Shown here one piece after another: positions 24,000 to 35,291 of a stretch of DNA of 64,000 bases. Each line of letters begins with the position of its first letter. Within the stretch, counting starts at the first letter, position 1. The notes beneath the pieces are model-generated. The model did not search any database. It saw nothing but the letters and a program-made list of their open reading frames with translations, and had not been told where the DNA came from. The position numbers and the translations under genes were made by a program. Source of the stretch: Carboxydothermus pertinax (GTDB lineage: Bacteria > Bacillota > Z-2901 > Carboxydothermales > Carboxydothermaceae); assembly GCF_001950255.1 (NCBI RefSeq), contig NZ_BDJK01000062.1, forward strand, positions 1 to 64,000. The letters run 5' to 3'.

Positions 24000-25445
24000 T
24001 TAAAGTTTTGCTAATTTGTCCCGCAAAAGCTGGTTTACGGCATCGGGGTTGGCCCGCCCCCGGGTTTCTTTCATGATTTGACCTACTAAAAACCCAATTG
24101 CTTTTTCTTTTCCGTTTTTGTAATCTTCTACGGCTTTAGGGTTAGAAGCAATTACCTTTGCAACAACCGTTTCCAATTCACCCAAATCGGTAATCTGGAC
24201 AAGTCCTTTTTCTTTAACGATAACCTCCGGGTCTTTACCGGATGAAAACATCTCTTCAAACACAGTCTTGGCAATCTTGCCGGAAATGGTGCCTTTATCT
24301 AAAAGTTCTAACATCCTGGTAATTTGTCCCGGTTTAATGGGACACTCGGTAATTTCTTTTCCTGCGGCATTTAGTAAGCGTAAAAGCTCATTTATGACCC
24401 AGTTAGCTACTGCTTTTGGATTACTGTAACCCTTCGCCGCTTCTTCGTAGTAATCCGCCAGCTCCCGGGTTAAGGTGAGGACATGAGCATCGTAAGGAGT
24501 TAAGCCATATTGTTCCACAAACCGTTTTTTACGAGCATCCGGAAGCTCCGGCAATGTTGCCCGTATTTCTTCCAGCCACTCCCGGTCAATGACTACCGGC
24601 GCCAGGTCCGGCTCGGGGAAGTAACGGTAATCGTGGGCTTCTTCTTTACTGCGCATGGAAAGGGTTACCTGCCTTCCCTCATCCCACATCCGGGTTTCCT
24701 GGATGATTCGCCCGCCTTCTTCTAAAACCTCAATTTGCCTGGAAATCTCGTATTCCAAAGCTTTTTGCAGGGCCTTAAACGAGTTCATATTTTTTATTTC
24801 CGTTTTTGTCCCAAACTCCTTTTGCCCTTTGGGCCGAACCGAAACGTTCGCATCACATCTTAAGCTTCCTTCTTCCATCCGGCAGTCGGAAATTCCGGTA
24901 TATTGAATAATTGCTTTAAGTTTTTCTAAATAAAGTCTTGCTTCTTCCGGAGTACGAATATCCGGCTCCGAAACTATTTCAATAAGCGGAACCCCGGTAC
25001 GATTGTAGTCGACTAAAGAGTAAGGTGTAACCGCAAGGTTTCCCTGATGGACTAATTTTCCCGCATCTTCTTCCATGTGAATCCTGGTAATACCAATTCT
25101 TTTAACCTGCCCATCCACTTCAATTTCCAGATAACCGTTTTTTGCTAACGGCAAATCATACTGGGATATCTGATAATTCTTGGGTAAATCGGGGTAGTAG
25201 TAATTTTTCCGGTCAAACTTGCAGTATTCGGCCACTTCGCAGTTTAACGCCAGCGCTGCTTTAATCGCGTAATCCACCACTTTTTTATTTAGAACCGGTA
25301 AAACCCCGGGAAGTCCCAGACATACCGGACAAACATGGGAGTTTGGCTCTCCGCCAAACTCGGTAGAACAATTGCAAAAGATTTTCGTATTGGTTTTTAA
25401 TTCCACATGAACTTCTAAACCAATAACCGCTTCGTAGTCCCGCAT
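24000..25445 (-). CDS. gatB: Asp-tRNA(Asn)/Glu-tRNA(Gln) amidotransferase subunit B
   Basis: A 481-residue tRNA-binding and kinase subunit of the amidotransferase that converts Glu-tRNA(Gln), and often Asp-tRNA(Asn), to the amide form. Family blocks are the N-terminal [48 protein letters not shown] and [20 protein letters not shown], with a C-terminal YqeY-like tail ending in [13 protein letters not shown]. The ATG at 25445 follows TAGGAGG, 11 bases after the gatA stop. The frame is open further upstream, but that part is gatA. It closes the gatC-gatA-gatB operon. Confidence 0.95.
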   Translation of the reverse strand: MRDYEAVIGLEVHVELKTNTKIFCNCSTEFGGEPNSHVCPVCLGLPGVLPVLNKKVVDYAIKAALALNCEVAEYCKFDRKNYYYPDLPKNYQISQYDLPLAKNGYLEIEVDGQVKRIGITRIHMEEDAGKLVHQGNLAVTPYSLVDYNRTGVPLIEIVSEPDIRTPEEARLYLEKLKAIIQYTGISDCRMEEGSLRCDANVSVRPKGQKEFGTKTEIKNMNSFKALQKALEYEISRQIEVLEEGGRIIQETRMWDEGRQVTLSMRSKEEAHDYRYFPEPDLAPVVIDREWLEEIRATLPELPDARKKRFVEQYGLTPYDAHVLTLTRELADYYEEAAKGYSNPKAVANWVINELLRLLNAAGKEITECPIKPGQITRMLELLDKGTISGKIAKTVFEEMFSSGKDPEVIVKEKGLVQITDLGELETVVAKVIASNPKAVEDYKNGKEKAIGFLVGQIMKETRGRANPDAVNQLLRDKLAKL

Positions 25446-25455
25446 ATCGCACCTC

Positions 25456-26919
25456 CTAAAGCTTGGGCCGAGCCTTATGAAATTCGGTGTTTTGCTCAAA
25501 GGCATGGGCAACCTTTAGTAATGTACCTTCATCAAAAGGCTTACCAATTAACTGGAACGATACCGGCAGATGACCGTCAAAACCAGCCGGAACCGAAATC
25601 CCGGGAAGACCGGCTAAGTTTACGGCCATGGTGAAGATGTCCGAAAGATACATCGAAACCGGGTCGGACGTTTTTTCACCAAACTTAAACGCCGGGGTTG
25701 GAGTGGTTGGGGTTAAAAGGAGATCTACTTTGGTAAAAGCCCGGTCAAAATCTTCTTTAATTAATGTTCGTACCTTCAACGCTTTTAAGTAATAAGCATC
25801 GTAATAACCGGCACTTAAAGCATAGGTACCAAGCATGATCCGTCTTTTTACCTCAGCCCCAAAGCCTTCCGCCCGGGTCCGGGAGAACATTTCCACCACA
25901 TCTTCGGCTTCAAAATCCCGGTAGCCGTAACGGACTCCGTCATACCGGGCCAGATTGGAGGAAGCTTCCGCCGGAGCGATGAGATAATAAACCGGTAAAG
26001 AATACTTGGTATGCGGTAAAGATACTTCCTCAAATACCGCCCCTAAGCTTTCATAAAGTTTAATTGCCTCATCAATCGCCTTTTTCACTCCAGCATCAAT
26101 ACCGTCAATAAAATATTCCTTCGGCAGCCCAATTTTTAGGCCCTTAATGTCCTGGTTTAAAAAGCTTAAATAGTTGGGGTAATCAACGTTAGCTGAAGTA
26201 GAATCTTTAGGGTCATGTCCAGTTATTACGTTTAATAAGAGAGCAGCATCTTCCACCGTCCGGGCAAAAGGTCCGATTTGGTCTAAGGAGCTGGCAAAAG
26301 CCACCAGGCCATACCGGCTTACCGCCCCGTATGTAGGTTTCAAGCCCACTATTCCGCAAAAAGCTGCCGGCTGGCGAATGGAACCCCCGGTATCGGAGCC
26401 CAAAGACACTACCGCTTCCCCGGCGGCAACACTGGCGGCCGACCCTCCGGAAGAACCCCCGGGCACCCGTTCTAAATCCCAGGGATTTTTCGTCGGGAAA
26501 AAGCGGGAATTTTCGGTAGAGGAACCCATAGCAAACTCGTCTAAATTAGTTTTACCGGTAAATACCGCTCCGGCAGCTTTTAATTTTTCCACCACAGTAG
26601 CGTCATACGGAGGTATGTAGCTTTCCAGGATTTTCGATGAACAGGTAGTTCTAATCCCGGCAGTAGACATGTTATCTTTGATGGCCACCGGTACCCCCGC
26701 CAGCGGTCCCGGGTCTTCCCCTCGAGTAATTTTTTCATCGACTTCCCGGGCCATTTTTAATCCCAATTCCCGGGTTACCGTCACATAAGCCTGAATTTTT
26801 GGTTCTACCGCTTCTATGCGGTCAAAAGTAGCTTTTGCCACCTCTACTGCCGATATCTCTTTAGCCTTTATTTTCTCGGTTATTTCTTTTGCACTTAAGT
26901 AATATAGTTCCAAAACCAT
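25456..26919 (-). CDS. gatA: Asp-tRNA(Asn)/Glu-tRNA(Gln) amidotransferase subunit A
   Basis: A 487-residue amidase-signature enzyme that frees ammonia from glutamine for the tRNA-bound transamidation. It shows the Ser-cisSer-Lys triad context: Lys in VAIKDNMS and the serines in [15 protein letters not shown] and [17 protein letters not shown]. It starts at ATG 26919 behind AAAGGAGGG, nine bases after gatC. The length is normal, and no unusual residues were seen. Confidence 0.96.
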   Translation of the reverse strand: MVLELYYLSAKEITEKIKAKEISAVEVAKATFDRIEAVEPKIQAYVTVTRELGLKMAREVDEKITRGEDPGPLAGVPVAIKDNMSTAGIRTTCSSKILESYIPPYDATVVEKLKAAGAVFTGKTNLDEFAMGSSTENSRFFPTKNPWDLERVPGGSSGGSAASVAAGEAVVSLGSDTGGSIRQPAAFCGIVGLKPTYGAVSRYGLVAFASSLDQIGPFARTVEDAALLLNVITGHDPKDSTSANVDYPNYLSFLNQDIKGLKIGLPKEYFIDGIDAGVKKAIDEAIKLYESLGAVFEEVSLPHTKYSLPVYYLIAPAEASSNLARYDGVRYGYRDFEAEDVVEMFSRTRAEGFGAEVKRRIMLGTYALSAGYYDAYYLKALKVRTLIKEDFDRAFTKVDLLLTPTTPTPAFKFGEKTSDPVSMYLSDIFTMAVNLAGLPGISVPAGFDGHLPVSFQLIGKPFDEGTLLKVAHAFEQNTEFHKARPKL

Positions 26920-26927
26920 ACCCTCCT

Positions 26928-27212
26928 TTAAATAATTTTCGGCACCTTAAAGAAGTTTTCTTCCCGTTCCGGTGCATTTAAAAGGGCTTTTTCAGGATCC
27001 ATATGTTGATGAACCGTATCATCCCTAAAGACGTTTTTAATTGGTAGCACGTGGGCGGTAGGTTTCACGTTTTCGGTGTCAAGCTCCTGTAATTGCTCGG
27101 CATATTTTAAAATATCGTTTAGCTGTTTTGTGTACATTTCTTTTTCTTCCTCGCTTAACTCTAAACGAGCAAGCATTGCCACATGTTCCACATCCTTAAT
27201 AGAAATTGTCAT
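26928..27212 (-). CDS. gatC: Asp-tRNA(Asn)/Glu-tRNA(Gln) amidotransferase subunit C
   Basis: A 94-residue small subunit that stabilises GatA. It has the N-terminal helix-rich segment [16 protein letters not shown] and the C-terminal [14 protein letters not shown], which wraps between the other subunits. The ATG at 27212 lies six bases after AAAGGAGG; in-frame codons upstream to 27275 overlap the promoter and are not coding. It is the first gene of the gatCAB operon. Confidence 0.95.
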   Translation of the reverse strand: MTISIKDVEHVAMLARLELSEEEKEMYTKQLNDILKYAEQLQELDTENVKPTAHVLPIKNVFRDDTVHQHMDPEKALLNAPEREENFFKVPKII

Positions 27213-27245
27213 AAACGTTCCTCCTTTAAAAAATATCCTTTTGCC

Positions 27246-27275
27246 ATTATACAAAAATCTAACAAACATTGGCAA
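27246..27275 (-). promoter_or_regulatory. Sigma-A promoter of gatCAB
   Basis: On the minus strand TTGCCA (27270-27275), an 18-base spacer and TATAAT (27246-27251) give a strong vegetative promoter. Transcription should begin near 27240, about 28 bases upstream of the gatC start. Confidence 0.75.
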
Positions 27276-27291
27276 GAAAATAGTGAAAATC

Positions 27292-29298
<2,007 letters not shown>

Positions 29299-31455
29299 TT
29301 AGACTTTTACCATAGGAGCAAAACTTCCCAGAAGTTCTTTTACCTGGCCATCGGCAAACCGCACCTTTAAAATTACATCCCCGTCTTGGGGCTTAACTTC
29401 TAACACCGTTCCCACTCCAAACTTTTTATGGCTTACCCTATCTCCCGGAGAAAAAGCCCCATTTTGCTTTTCTCTCCCCGGAGAAAGAGTTTTGGCAGCT
29501 TCATTAACTCCGGAAACCGTTTCTAATAAACTTTCAATTAACTCTTCGGGTATTTCCTCTAAAAAGCGCGAAGGTTCGTTAAAATCGGTACGGCCGTAAA
29601 CCATCCGCCTTTTTGCCCGGGTCAGATATAGTTTATTTTGGGCCCGGGTAATCCCCACATAACAAAGCCTTCTTTCTTCTTCCAATTCTTGCGGATCAAT
29701 ACTGAAAATGGCCCGGCTGTGAGGAAATATCCCTTCCTCTAAACCCACCAAAAAAACCACCGGAAACTCCAGACCCTTGGCGGCATGTAACGTCATCATC
29801 CTTACCCGGTTATCGCCGCCCTCTTCGGTATCCGCATCGGTTAACAGGGATATGGTACCTAAAAACGCTTCTAAAGACTTATCTTCGCTCTCTCTTTCAA
29901 AAGCCTGGGTAACCGTCAAAAATTCCTTGAGGTTTTCAATGCGATTCCTTGCTTCCATCGTATCTTCTGCTTCTAAAGCTTCTTGATAACCGGAACGCTT
30001 TAAAATTTCTTCGGTTAGTTGCGTCACGCTTATCCTGTCCTTTAACTCCCGAAACCAGTGGAGCATTTCGCCAAATTCCAAAAGGGCCTTTTTGGTTTTC
30101 CCGGAAACTAAAGCCAAAGCCTCATCCCTTAGTAACAATAACCCTATAGGAAGCCCCGTTTTTTCCGCATACGCTTCAATTTTGGCAAAGCTTGCTTCCC
30201 CAATACCCCTTTTGGGCTCATTAATAATTCTTTTTAAAGAAACTTTATCGTAAGGATTAGCCACTACCCTTAAATAAGCAATAATGTCCTTTATCTCTTT
30301 CCGATCATAAAAGCGATTTCCGCCAAAAATTACATAAGGTATACCCCGCTGAATAAAGGCTTCTTCAAAGTTCCGGGATAACGCATGGGTTCGGTACAAG
30401 AGTGCAATGTCTTTAAAAGTATATTCCCCGCTTTTTACCAAATCCTCGATAGTTAAGGACACAAAGGCTGCTTCATCTTTTTCATCTACCGCCGGATAAA
30501 AGTAAACGGGATGGCCCGGTTCTTTAGCGGCAAATAGTTCTTTTTCCTTGCGCAGCCGGTTATTGGCAATAACCGCATTAGCCGCATCGAGGATTTTCTG
30601 GGTAGAGCGGTAATTTTCTTTTAAGATTACTACTTTCGCCTCGGGGTAATCCCGTTCAAAATTTAAGATGTTAGTAATATCTGCCCCCCGCCAGGAATAA
30701 ATGCTCTGGTCGGGATCTCCCACCACACAGAGATTGCGGTGTTTTTGGGCTAAAAGATTTACCAGCCGGTACTGAGCGTGGCTGGTATCCTGGTACTCAT
30801 CCACTAAGATGTATTTAAACCGCCGCTGGTAGTATTCAAGAACGTGAGGATAATTTTCAAAAAGCCTTACCGCATAATAAAGTAAGTCATCAAAGTCAAG
30901 GGCATTATTTTTAGAAAGCTTTTCCTGGTACATATTATAAATTATCGCCACTTTTTCTTTAAATAAGTCATCGGCATCGTCTCTATACTGACGGGGGGAA
31001 ATAAGCTTGTCCTTGGCGGAAGATATATGGTAAGCAATAGCCTTGGGAGCAAACCGCTTATCGTCAATATTTAGCTCTTTTATGCACTCCTTTATCACCT
31101 GGATTTGGTCGTCATCGTCGTAAACGGTAAAATCGCGGCTAAAACCAAGCTTTTCAATCTCATTCCGTAATATCCTTAAAGCAAAGGAATGAAAAGTAGA
31201 AATCAAAATTTCCCGGGCACTTCTTCCTATTAACTTTTCTACCCGTTCTTTCATCTCGCGGGCTGCTTTATTGGTAAAAGTTATGGCTAAAATTTCATGG
31301 GGGTAGGCCATTTTCCGATAAAGCAAGTGAGCAATACGGAAGGTTAAAACTCTGGTTTTCCCTGTTCCCGCTCCGGCCAAAACCAGCAGTGGCCCATGGG
31401 CATGGGTAACCGCTTCTCTTTGAGCTGGGTTTAAAGTCGCTAACAGTTTCTCCAT
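29299..31455 (-). CDS. pcrA: ATP-dependent DNA helicase PcrA/UvrD
   Basis: A 718-residue superfamily 1A 3'-to-5' helicase for repair and replication. Visible motifs are LNPAQREAVTHAHG (Q motif), the Walker A region LAGAGTGKT, LVDEYQDTS (motif II), VVGDPDQSIYSWRGAD (motif III), MTLHAAKGLEFPVVFLVG (motif V) and ERRLCYVGITRAQ (motif VI). The C-terminal tail HKKFGVGTVLEV is the RNA-polymerase-binding Tudor-like element. I use the ATG at 31455 behind GGAGG; codons upstream to 31488 have no ribosome site. A minus-strand TATAAT lies at 31492-31497, with a weak -35. Confidence 0.96.
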   Translation of the reverse strand: MEKLLATLNPAQREAVTHAHGPLLVLAGAGTGKTRVLTFRIAHLLYRKMAYPHEILAITFTNKAAREMKERVEKLIGRSAREILISTFHSFALRILRNEIEKLGFSRDFTVYDDDDQIQVIKECIKELNIDDKRFAPKAIAYHISSAKDKLISPRQYRDDADDLFKEKVAIIYNMYQEKLSKNNALDFDDLLYYAVRLFENYPHVLEYYQRRFKYILVDEYQDTSHAQYRLVNLLAQKHRNLCVVGDPDQSIYSWRGADITNILNFERDYPEAKVVILKENYRSTQKILDAANAVIANNRLRKEKELFAAKEPGHPVYFYPAVDEKDEAAFVSLTIEDLVKSGEYTFKDIALLYRTHALSRNFEEAFIQRGIPYVIFGGNRFYDRKEIKDIIAYLRVVANPYDKVSLKRIINEPKRGIGEASFAKIEAYAEKTGLPIGLLLLRDEALALVSGKTKKALLEFGEMLHWFRELKDRISVTQLTEEILKRSGYQEALEAEDTMEARNRIENLKEFLTVTQAFERESEDKSLEAFLGTISLLTDADTEEGGDNRVRMMTLHAAKGLEFPVVFLVGLEEGIFPHSRAIFSIDPQELEEERRLCYVGITRAQNKLYLTRAKRRMVYGRTDFNEPSRFLEEIPEELIESLLETVSGVNEAAKTLSPGREKQNGAFSPGDRVSHKKFGVGTVLEVKPQDGDVILKVRFADGQVKELLGSFAPMVKV

Positions 31456-31550
31456 CGATATCCTCCATCTACTTTTAATTTTCCCCATCCCATTATACCA
31501 TTCAACCCCATCCTCAGATAATCCTTTTGTAAAAAACTACAAGTTTGTAC

Positions 31551-31579
31551 TTGATTTCGCATGTTTTTTAGTGTATTAT
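31551..31579 (+). promoter_or_regulatory. Sigma-A promoter of the arsR-permease operon
   Basis: TTGATT (31551-31556), a 17-base spacer and TATTAT (31574-31579) form a good vegetative promoter about 40 bases upstream of the regulator start. The AT-rich stretch between the -10 box and the ribosome site (TATATTATAAAATTCTAATATA) is a poor palindrome that could hold the regulator's operator. Confidence 0.6.
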
Positions 31580-31619
31580 TATATTATAAAATTCTAATAT
31601 AGTGAACAGGAGGTTAAAT

Positions 31620-31949
31620 ATGGACTTTTTGCTGGCGGAACTTGCCGAAATTTTTAAAGCTCTGGCCCATCCTACCCGCCTAAAGGTTATTTATTACCTA
31701 AAAGACCGCGAGCGCTGCGTCTGCGAATTTATCGAAGAATTTTCCTTAGAGCAGTCCAATATTTCCCAGCACTTAGCGGTTTTAAAGCGAGCGGGAATCG
31801 TTAGCTCCCGCCGGGTAGGATTAAATGTTCATTATCGCCTGACCAACCCCAAATTTGTCGAACTTGTGGATTTATTAAAAGACATTGTTATTGAAGAAAC
31901 CAAAAAAGAAAGCGAATACCTCTTAAAGGGAGAGGATAATAATGCTTAA
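31620..31949 (+). CDS. ArsR/SmtB-family transcriptional regulator with CVC motif
   Basis: A 109-residue winged-helix repressor. The metal or arsenic-sensing motif CVCEF sits in the alpha-3 region (RERCVCEFIEEFSLEQSNISQHLAVLKRAG), as in classical ArsR proteins that bind As(III) or Sb(III). The ATG at 31620 lies behind AGGAGG; an in-frame GTG at 31602 overlaps that ribosome site. The gene overlaps the following permease start by eight bases. It probably represses its own operon until arsenite or a similar thiophilic metal binds. Confidence 0.9.
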   Translation: MDFLLAELAEIFKALAHPTRLKVIYYLKDRERCVCEFIEEFSLEQSNISQHLAVLKRAGIVSSRRVGLNVHYRLTNPKFVELVDLLKDIVIEETKKESEYLLKGEDNNA

Positions 31950-32895
31950 CAGTTTTGCCGACCTTGTAACTTATAAACTTTTGGGCCTCTTAAAAGGAAG
32001 TCCCTTAGGGGAAGCAGTTCACTTTTTTATTTACGATACCATAAAGATTTTCCTTTTACTTACCGTAATTATCTTTGTCGTTTCCTATCTACGCTCGTAT
32101 ATCACCCCGGAAAAGACCCGGAAGGTTTTAAGCGGCAGATTTGGATTTTTGGGTAATATCCTCGCAGCCTTATTTGGAATTGTTACGCCCTTTTGCTCCT
32201 GTTCCGCCGTTCCCCTGTTTATCGGCTTTGTCGAAGCCGGAGTACCGTTAGGAGTTACTTTCTCTTATCTCGTTTCCGCCCCAATGGTCAACGAAGTAGC
32301 TTTGGTCATGCTTTTAGGGATGTTTGGGGTTAAAGTGGCATTAATTTACGTTGCTTCCGGCTTAGTAATTGCCATAATTTCAGGTATAATCATCGGCAAA
32401 CTTAAGCTTGAGCACTGGGTGGAAGACTACGTTTACCAGATTAAAATGGGAGAACAAGCTGCTACATCCCATGGGATGACTTTTGCCCAAAGAGTAGAAT
32501 TCGCAAAGTTTGCTACCAAAGACATTCTTAAAAAAGTTTGGCCTTATGTTGTAGTTGCCATCACCATAGGCGGCTTTATGCACGGCTATGTCCCCACCGA
32601 CTTTTTTATCAAATACGCCGGCAAAGGTCAATTTTGGGCCGTACCCTTTGCGGTACTCTTGGGTATTCCCCTTTACTCTAACGCCGCCGGTGTCATCCCC
32701 ATTGTTAAAGTCCTATTTGAAAAAGGAGTGGCTTTGGGCACCGTTTTAGCCTTCATGATGTCGGTAACGGCCTTAAGCCTTCCGGAAATGATTATTTTAA
32801 GAAAAGTTTTAAAGCCTAAGCTTTTAGCAACTTTTGTGAGCATAGTTGGTTTTGGGATTTTATTAACCGGTTATTTATTTAATGCTATTTTTTAA
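31942..32895 (+). CDS. ArsP/DUF318-type permease
   Basis: A 317-residue membrane protein with about eight helices. It has the conserved double-cysteine segment VTPFCSCSAVPLFIGFVEAGVP and a second-half repeat with GIPLYSNAAGVIPI. The YraQ/ArsP family includes exporters of organoarsenicals such as methylarsenite. Its place between a CVC-type ArsR and a small thioredoxin-fold protein is a common arrangement in anaerobes. Arsenic export is the best guess; other soft-metal or thiol compounds cannot be excluded. Confidence 0.85.
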   Translation: MLNSFADLVTYKLLGLLKGSPLGEAVHFFIYDTIKIFLLLTVIIFVVSYLRSYITPEKTRKVLSGRFGFLGNILAALFGIVTPFCSCSAVPLFIGFVEAGVPLGVTFSYLVSAPMVNEVALVMLLGMFGVKVALIYVASGLVIAIISGIIIGKLKLEHWVEDYVYQIKMGEQAATSHGMTFAQRVEFAKFATKDILKKVWPYVVVAITIGGFMHGYVPTDFFIKYAGKGQFWAVPFAVLLGIPLYSNAAGVIPIVKVLFEKGVALGTVLAFMMSVTALSLPEMIILRKVLKPKLLATFVSIVGFGILLTGYLFNAIF

Positions 32896-32919
32896 AATAA
32901 ATTTCTCAAAGGAGGTTTT

Positions 32920-33168
32920 ATGATGGAAATTAAAATCTTGGGAATGGGCTGTGTTAACTGCGAAAAGCTGGAAAGAATGGTTTTTAACGCTTTAGCCGAA
33001 CTAAACATCGACGCCTGCGTTCAAAAAGTTCAAGATATTCCGGAAATAATGAAGTACGGGGTAATGTCCACACCGGGCCTGGTCATTAACGAAAAAGTCG
33101 TTTTATCCGGAAGAGTCCCCTCCAAAGCAGAACTGGAAAAAATCCTTTTAGAGCATGTCAACCGGTAA
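32920..33168 (+). CDS. Small thioredoxin-fold protein (redox-active disulfide protein 2 family)
   Basis: An 82-residue protein with a glutaredoxin-like active site GMGCVNCEKLERMV near the N-terminus and the cis-proline loop VMSTPGLVINEKVVLSG. It has no signal peptide. Relatives regularly follow DUF318 permease genes, so it may hand electrons or bound substrate to the permease. The start is ATG 32920, or 32923 (two consecutive ATG codons), behind AAAGGAGG. The role in arsenic handling is inferred from the operon. Confidence 0.88.
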   Translation: MMEIKILGMGCVNCEKLERMVFNALAELNIDACVQKVQDIPEIMKYGVMSTPGLVINEKVVLSGRVPSKAELEKILLEHVNR

Positions 33169-33196
33169 AAGCCGCATTTTTTGCGGCTTTACTTTT
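33168..33196 (+). terminator. Terminator of the arsR-permease operon
   Basis: AAAGCCGCA and TGCGGCTTT arms (9 bp) with a short T-rich loop are followed by ACTTTTTT on the plus strand, immediately after the stop codon. Confidence 0.88.
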
Positions 33197-33318
33197 TTCA
33201 ACATCTTCTTTTTAACCCTGTTACCCTCGCCCGGGAGTCTACCCACCTGTGCCTTATCCCTGTTATGCACATAACGCTTGATAGGGTTTTAACGACAAAA
33301 TATGACAAATTATACCCA

Positions 33319-33347
33319 TTGACAGAATTTTTTTATTTTTTTACAAT
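33319..33347 (+). promoter_or_regulatory. Near-consensus sigma-A promoter of the 33.4-35.9 kb island
   Basis: TTGACA (33319-33324), a 17-base spacer and TACAAT (33342-33347) match the vegetative consensus at 11 of 12 positions. Transcription would begin near 33354, about 50 bases upstream of the first island gene. No operator-like palindrome is obvious, so strong constitutive expression is possible. Confidence 0.8.
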
Positions 33348-33404
33348 AAAGCTCAAAAACAAGAAAATGTGATTTAGTTTTTTGAAATACAGGGAGGTTA
33401 AAAA

Positions 33405-34058
33405 ATGCGACTCTACTTTCCTGTCAAAATGTTGGAAATCCTGGAAATTTCGTGGAACAACGAAATAAACGAAGTAACTATTACCCCACCTGATGGATGC
33501 CTGGATCTAACTCCTTTTAACTTGCCTCTAAAAGCACCTTTTACCATCAGTAAATCAGGAAACCAGCTTTTCACTACTACTAAAGAAGACCTGCTCAAGT
33601 TGGAACGCAATGTTGAAATTGTAAAATGCAACCTGTGCCTTGACGTCCAGGCAGATAAAGAAAGCCTTTACCCTGTCGCACCGACTAATATTTTTTACCA
33701 GGACGACTATCAAATAGTCTTTTTTGCTGAATTGGCAGGTGTATACCGTCCGCTACCTGTGTTTCTATCCTGGTGGTATGAAGAAAAGCCTTGGTTTTTT
33801 TCGGTAGGACAAGTCCCGCCCCTGCCTCAGGAGTACGAAGGAAAAACGTTTGTTCGGAGTTATGCTTATGGGTTGTTTATTAATCCGGAAATGCCCAAAG
33901 GGACCTGGAAAGTGCGGTTTGACTTTCCTACGGGCAGAAACCTGTGTTGCCTTGAGGCCAGATTGTTGGCAAGAAACCGACCACGTTACGGGGAAAGCGG
34001 GGTCCTCTTTCGCCCAAAACAGGAAGGAGGTAAAATATTAGATGAGCTGGTTGAATAA
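33405..34058 (+). CDS. Unrecognised protein, first gene of an accessory island
   Basis: A 217-residue soluble protein that I do not recognise. It is rich in beta-prone and aromatic stretches (FLSWWYEEKPWFFSVG, RSYAYGLFINPEMPKG) and has a C-x2-C pair (KCNLCLDV) plus a CC near the C-terminus. There is no signal peptide or membrane helix. It starts behind GGGAGG at 33405, right after a near-consensus promoter, and overlaps the next gene by 17 bases. A beta-sandwich or binding-type fold is my guess. Its place upstream of small-protein/membrane-protein pairs suggests a joint function. Confidence 0.6.
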   Translation: MRLYFPVKMLEILEISWNNEINEVTITPPDGCLDLTPFNLPLKAPFTISKSGNQLFTTTKEDLLKLERNVEIVKCNLCLDVQADKESLYPVAPTNIFYQDDYQIVFFAELAGVYRPLPVFLSWWYEEKPWFFSVGQVPPLPQEYEGKTFVRSYAYGLFINPEMPKGTWKVRFDFPTGRNLCCLEARLLARNRPRYGESGVLFRPKQEGGKILDELVE

Positions 34059-34368
34059 TGTGGAGTACAACGCAAAGCGTTTAGGGTATGCTACTTTGCA
34101 AGGGGTTAAAGATGTTGTCAACAGTAACTTAAATCCGATGACCTGGACCCCAAAAGAAGCCGCAAAGAATATAGCACTTGAAGGAGTTGGTAGATATTCA
34201 AATGCTGTGGGTACTCTGATTAAAGAGGGAGCAGTAGTTAGTAAAGCAGCCAAACTACTTAGTTATGCCTCGCCTGCTCTTACAGTCTATAATTTAGTCT
34301 CAAATACAATCACATTTGGAAAAGGTTTTTACAATGGTTGGCAAGCATATGGCGTAAACCACAGGTAA
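34042..34368 (+). CDS. Small unrecognised protein with C-terminal GF-GW motif
   Basis: A 108-residue protein without a recognised family. The N-terminal half is soluble (SWLNNVEYNAKRLGYATLQG). From about residue 65 it is alanine-rich and hydrophobic (AAKLLSYASPALTVYNLV), ending in TFGKGFYNGWQAYGVN. The same ending recurs in the 51-residue protein encoded at 35136-35291 (TFKTGFIRGWQTYIVK). It begins behind AGGAGG and overlaps the upstream gene. It is followed at 18 bases by a membrane-protein gene. A small membrane-active or secreted peptide is possible; there is no direct evidence. Confidence 0.6.
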   Translation: MSWLNNVEYNAKRLGYATLQGVKDVVNSNLNPMTWTPKEAAKNIALEGVGRYSNAVGTLIKEGAVVSKAAKLLSYASPALTVYNLVSNTITFGKGFYNGWQAYGVNHR

Positions 34369-34386
34369 CCAAAGGAGTGAAAGACT

Positions 34387-35073
34387 GTGGCGAAAGAGAA
34401 GGCCTCGTTTTCCTCATATTTTCTTTTCGGATTTCTCATTTCGACTGTTTTTGGTTTTATTATTGGTAATTACATCTCTGATTTACCAAATATTCAAGGT
34501 CGTTTTAATTTGTGGTGGAAGGATTCAATTGTAATTATCATATTAACCTCTTTTTATGTTCAAGAATATCTTATTTCAGCTGAAAACCTTCCCATACAAA
34601 ATCTCACAAGTCCACCAAAGTCGCGTTTTGAATTTTTAAAGCAAATTGCCATCATAAAACACACGTTTTTAACCATTATACTCATATTTCCTGCTTTAGC
34701 AATCTCAATTCTTATTATTAAAATCCCAATAATTATTGTTCTCAGTTATCTTCCAGGAATGGTTATGGCAACACTGGCAGCAGGTACCTGGGGCACAGCA
34801 ATCAATTTAAACTCTGAACTCATAAAAACTGCTTGGAAGCGTAATTTTATTTACCCAGCAATTCTTTTACCATTTATATTTATTTTTGCAATTTTGACTG
34901 TCATAATCAATCCCAAAGTGAGTAACTTTATCCTTAACACAACAATTGGTAACTCAATAGTTCTCTTTTTATTTTCAATAATTTCTTTTATTGTAATTCT
35001 TGAAGACTCCTACCGGTCGATAAGACAATACTGGACAAGTAGAGAAAGTCATAATGGCGAGGATATTGACTAA
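34387..35073 (+). CDS. Six-helix membrane protein, copy 1 of a duplicated pair
   Basis: A 228-residue integral membrane protein with six predicted helices and no recognised family. A conserved cytoplasmic-type segment, NLTSPPKSRFEFLKQIA, lies between helices two and three. A second, LPGMVMATLAAGTWGTAINL, overlaps helix four. Both recur in the 35288-35944 protein. It starts at GTG 34387 behind AAAGGAGTG. The coding sequence is distinctly AT-rich compared with the surrounding housekeeping genes. It may be an immunity or transport partner of the small protein encoded just upstream; this is inference from the repeated pairing. Confidence 0.65.
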   Translation: MAKEKASFSSYFLFGFLISTVFGFIIGNYISDLPNIQGRFNLWWKDSIVIIILTSFYVQEYLISAENLPIQNLTSPPKSRFEFLKQIAIIKHTFLTIILIFPALAISILIIKIPIIIVLSYLPGMVMATLAAGTWGTAINLNSELIKTAWKRNFIYPAILLPFIFIFAILTVIINPKVSNFILNTTIGNSIVLFLFSIISFIVILEDSYRSIRQYWTSRESHNGEDID

Positions 35074-35135
35074 CCATACCAAAGTTAACTTGCTCCCTAA
35101 GTTTATTTATAAAATTAAAATAAGGAGATGAGTAA

Positions 35136-35291
35136 ATGCGTAAAATAACTTCCTTTATTTTAATTTTAGCTCTTTTAGGCATTGCAACCTTCTTATTAGA
35201 TGCCTATACCTTTAAAACGGGGTTCATTCGAGGCTGGCAAACCTATATAGTGAAAGCCAAAAATATAAATAGAAGGTGGATAAAATTATGA
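35136..35291 (+). CDS. 51-residue small protein, paralogue of the upstream GF-GW protein
   Basis: A short gene with ATG at 35136 behind AAGGAGATG. It encodes one N-terminal membrane helix (about residues 5-21, SFILILALLGIATFLL) and then YTFKTGFIRGWQTYIVK. That tail aligns with the C-terminus of the 108-residue protein (TFGKGFYNGWQAYGVN). The stop codon overlaps the ATG of the following membrane-protein gene (ATGA), so the two are translationally coupled. The order small protein then membrane protein repeats the arrangement at 34042-35073. The shared motif, ribosome site and coupling support a real gene. Confidence 0.65.
   Translation: MRKITSFILILALLGIATFLLDAYTFKTGFIRGWQTYIVKAKNINRRWIKL

Noticed and set aside
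31591-31612. Palindromic operator for the CVC-type ArsR
   Set aside because: The AT-rich stretch is only weakly symmetric, unlike the perfect palindrome at the other arsR gene, so I do not call a separate operator here.
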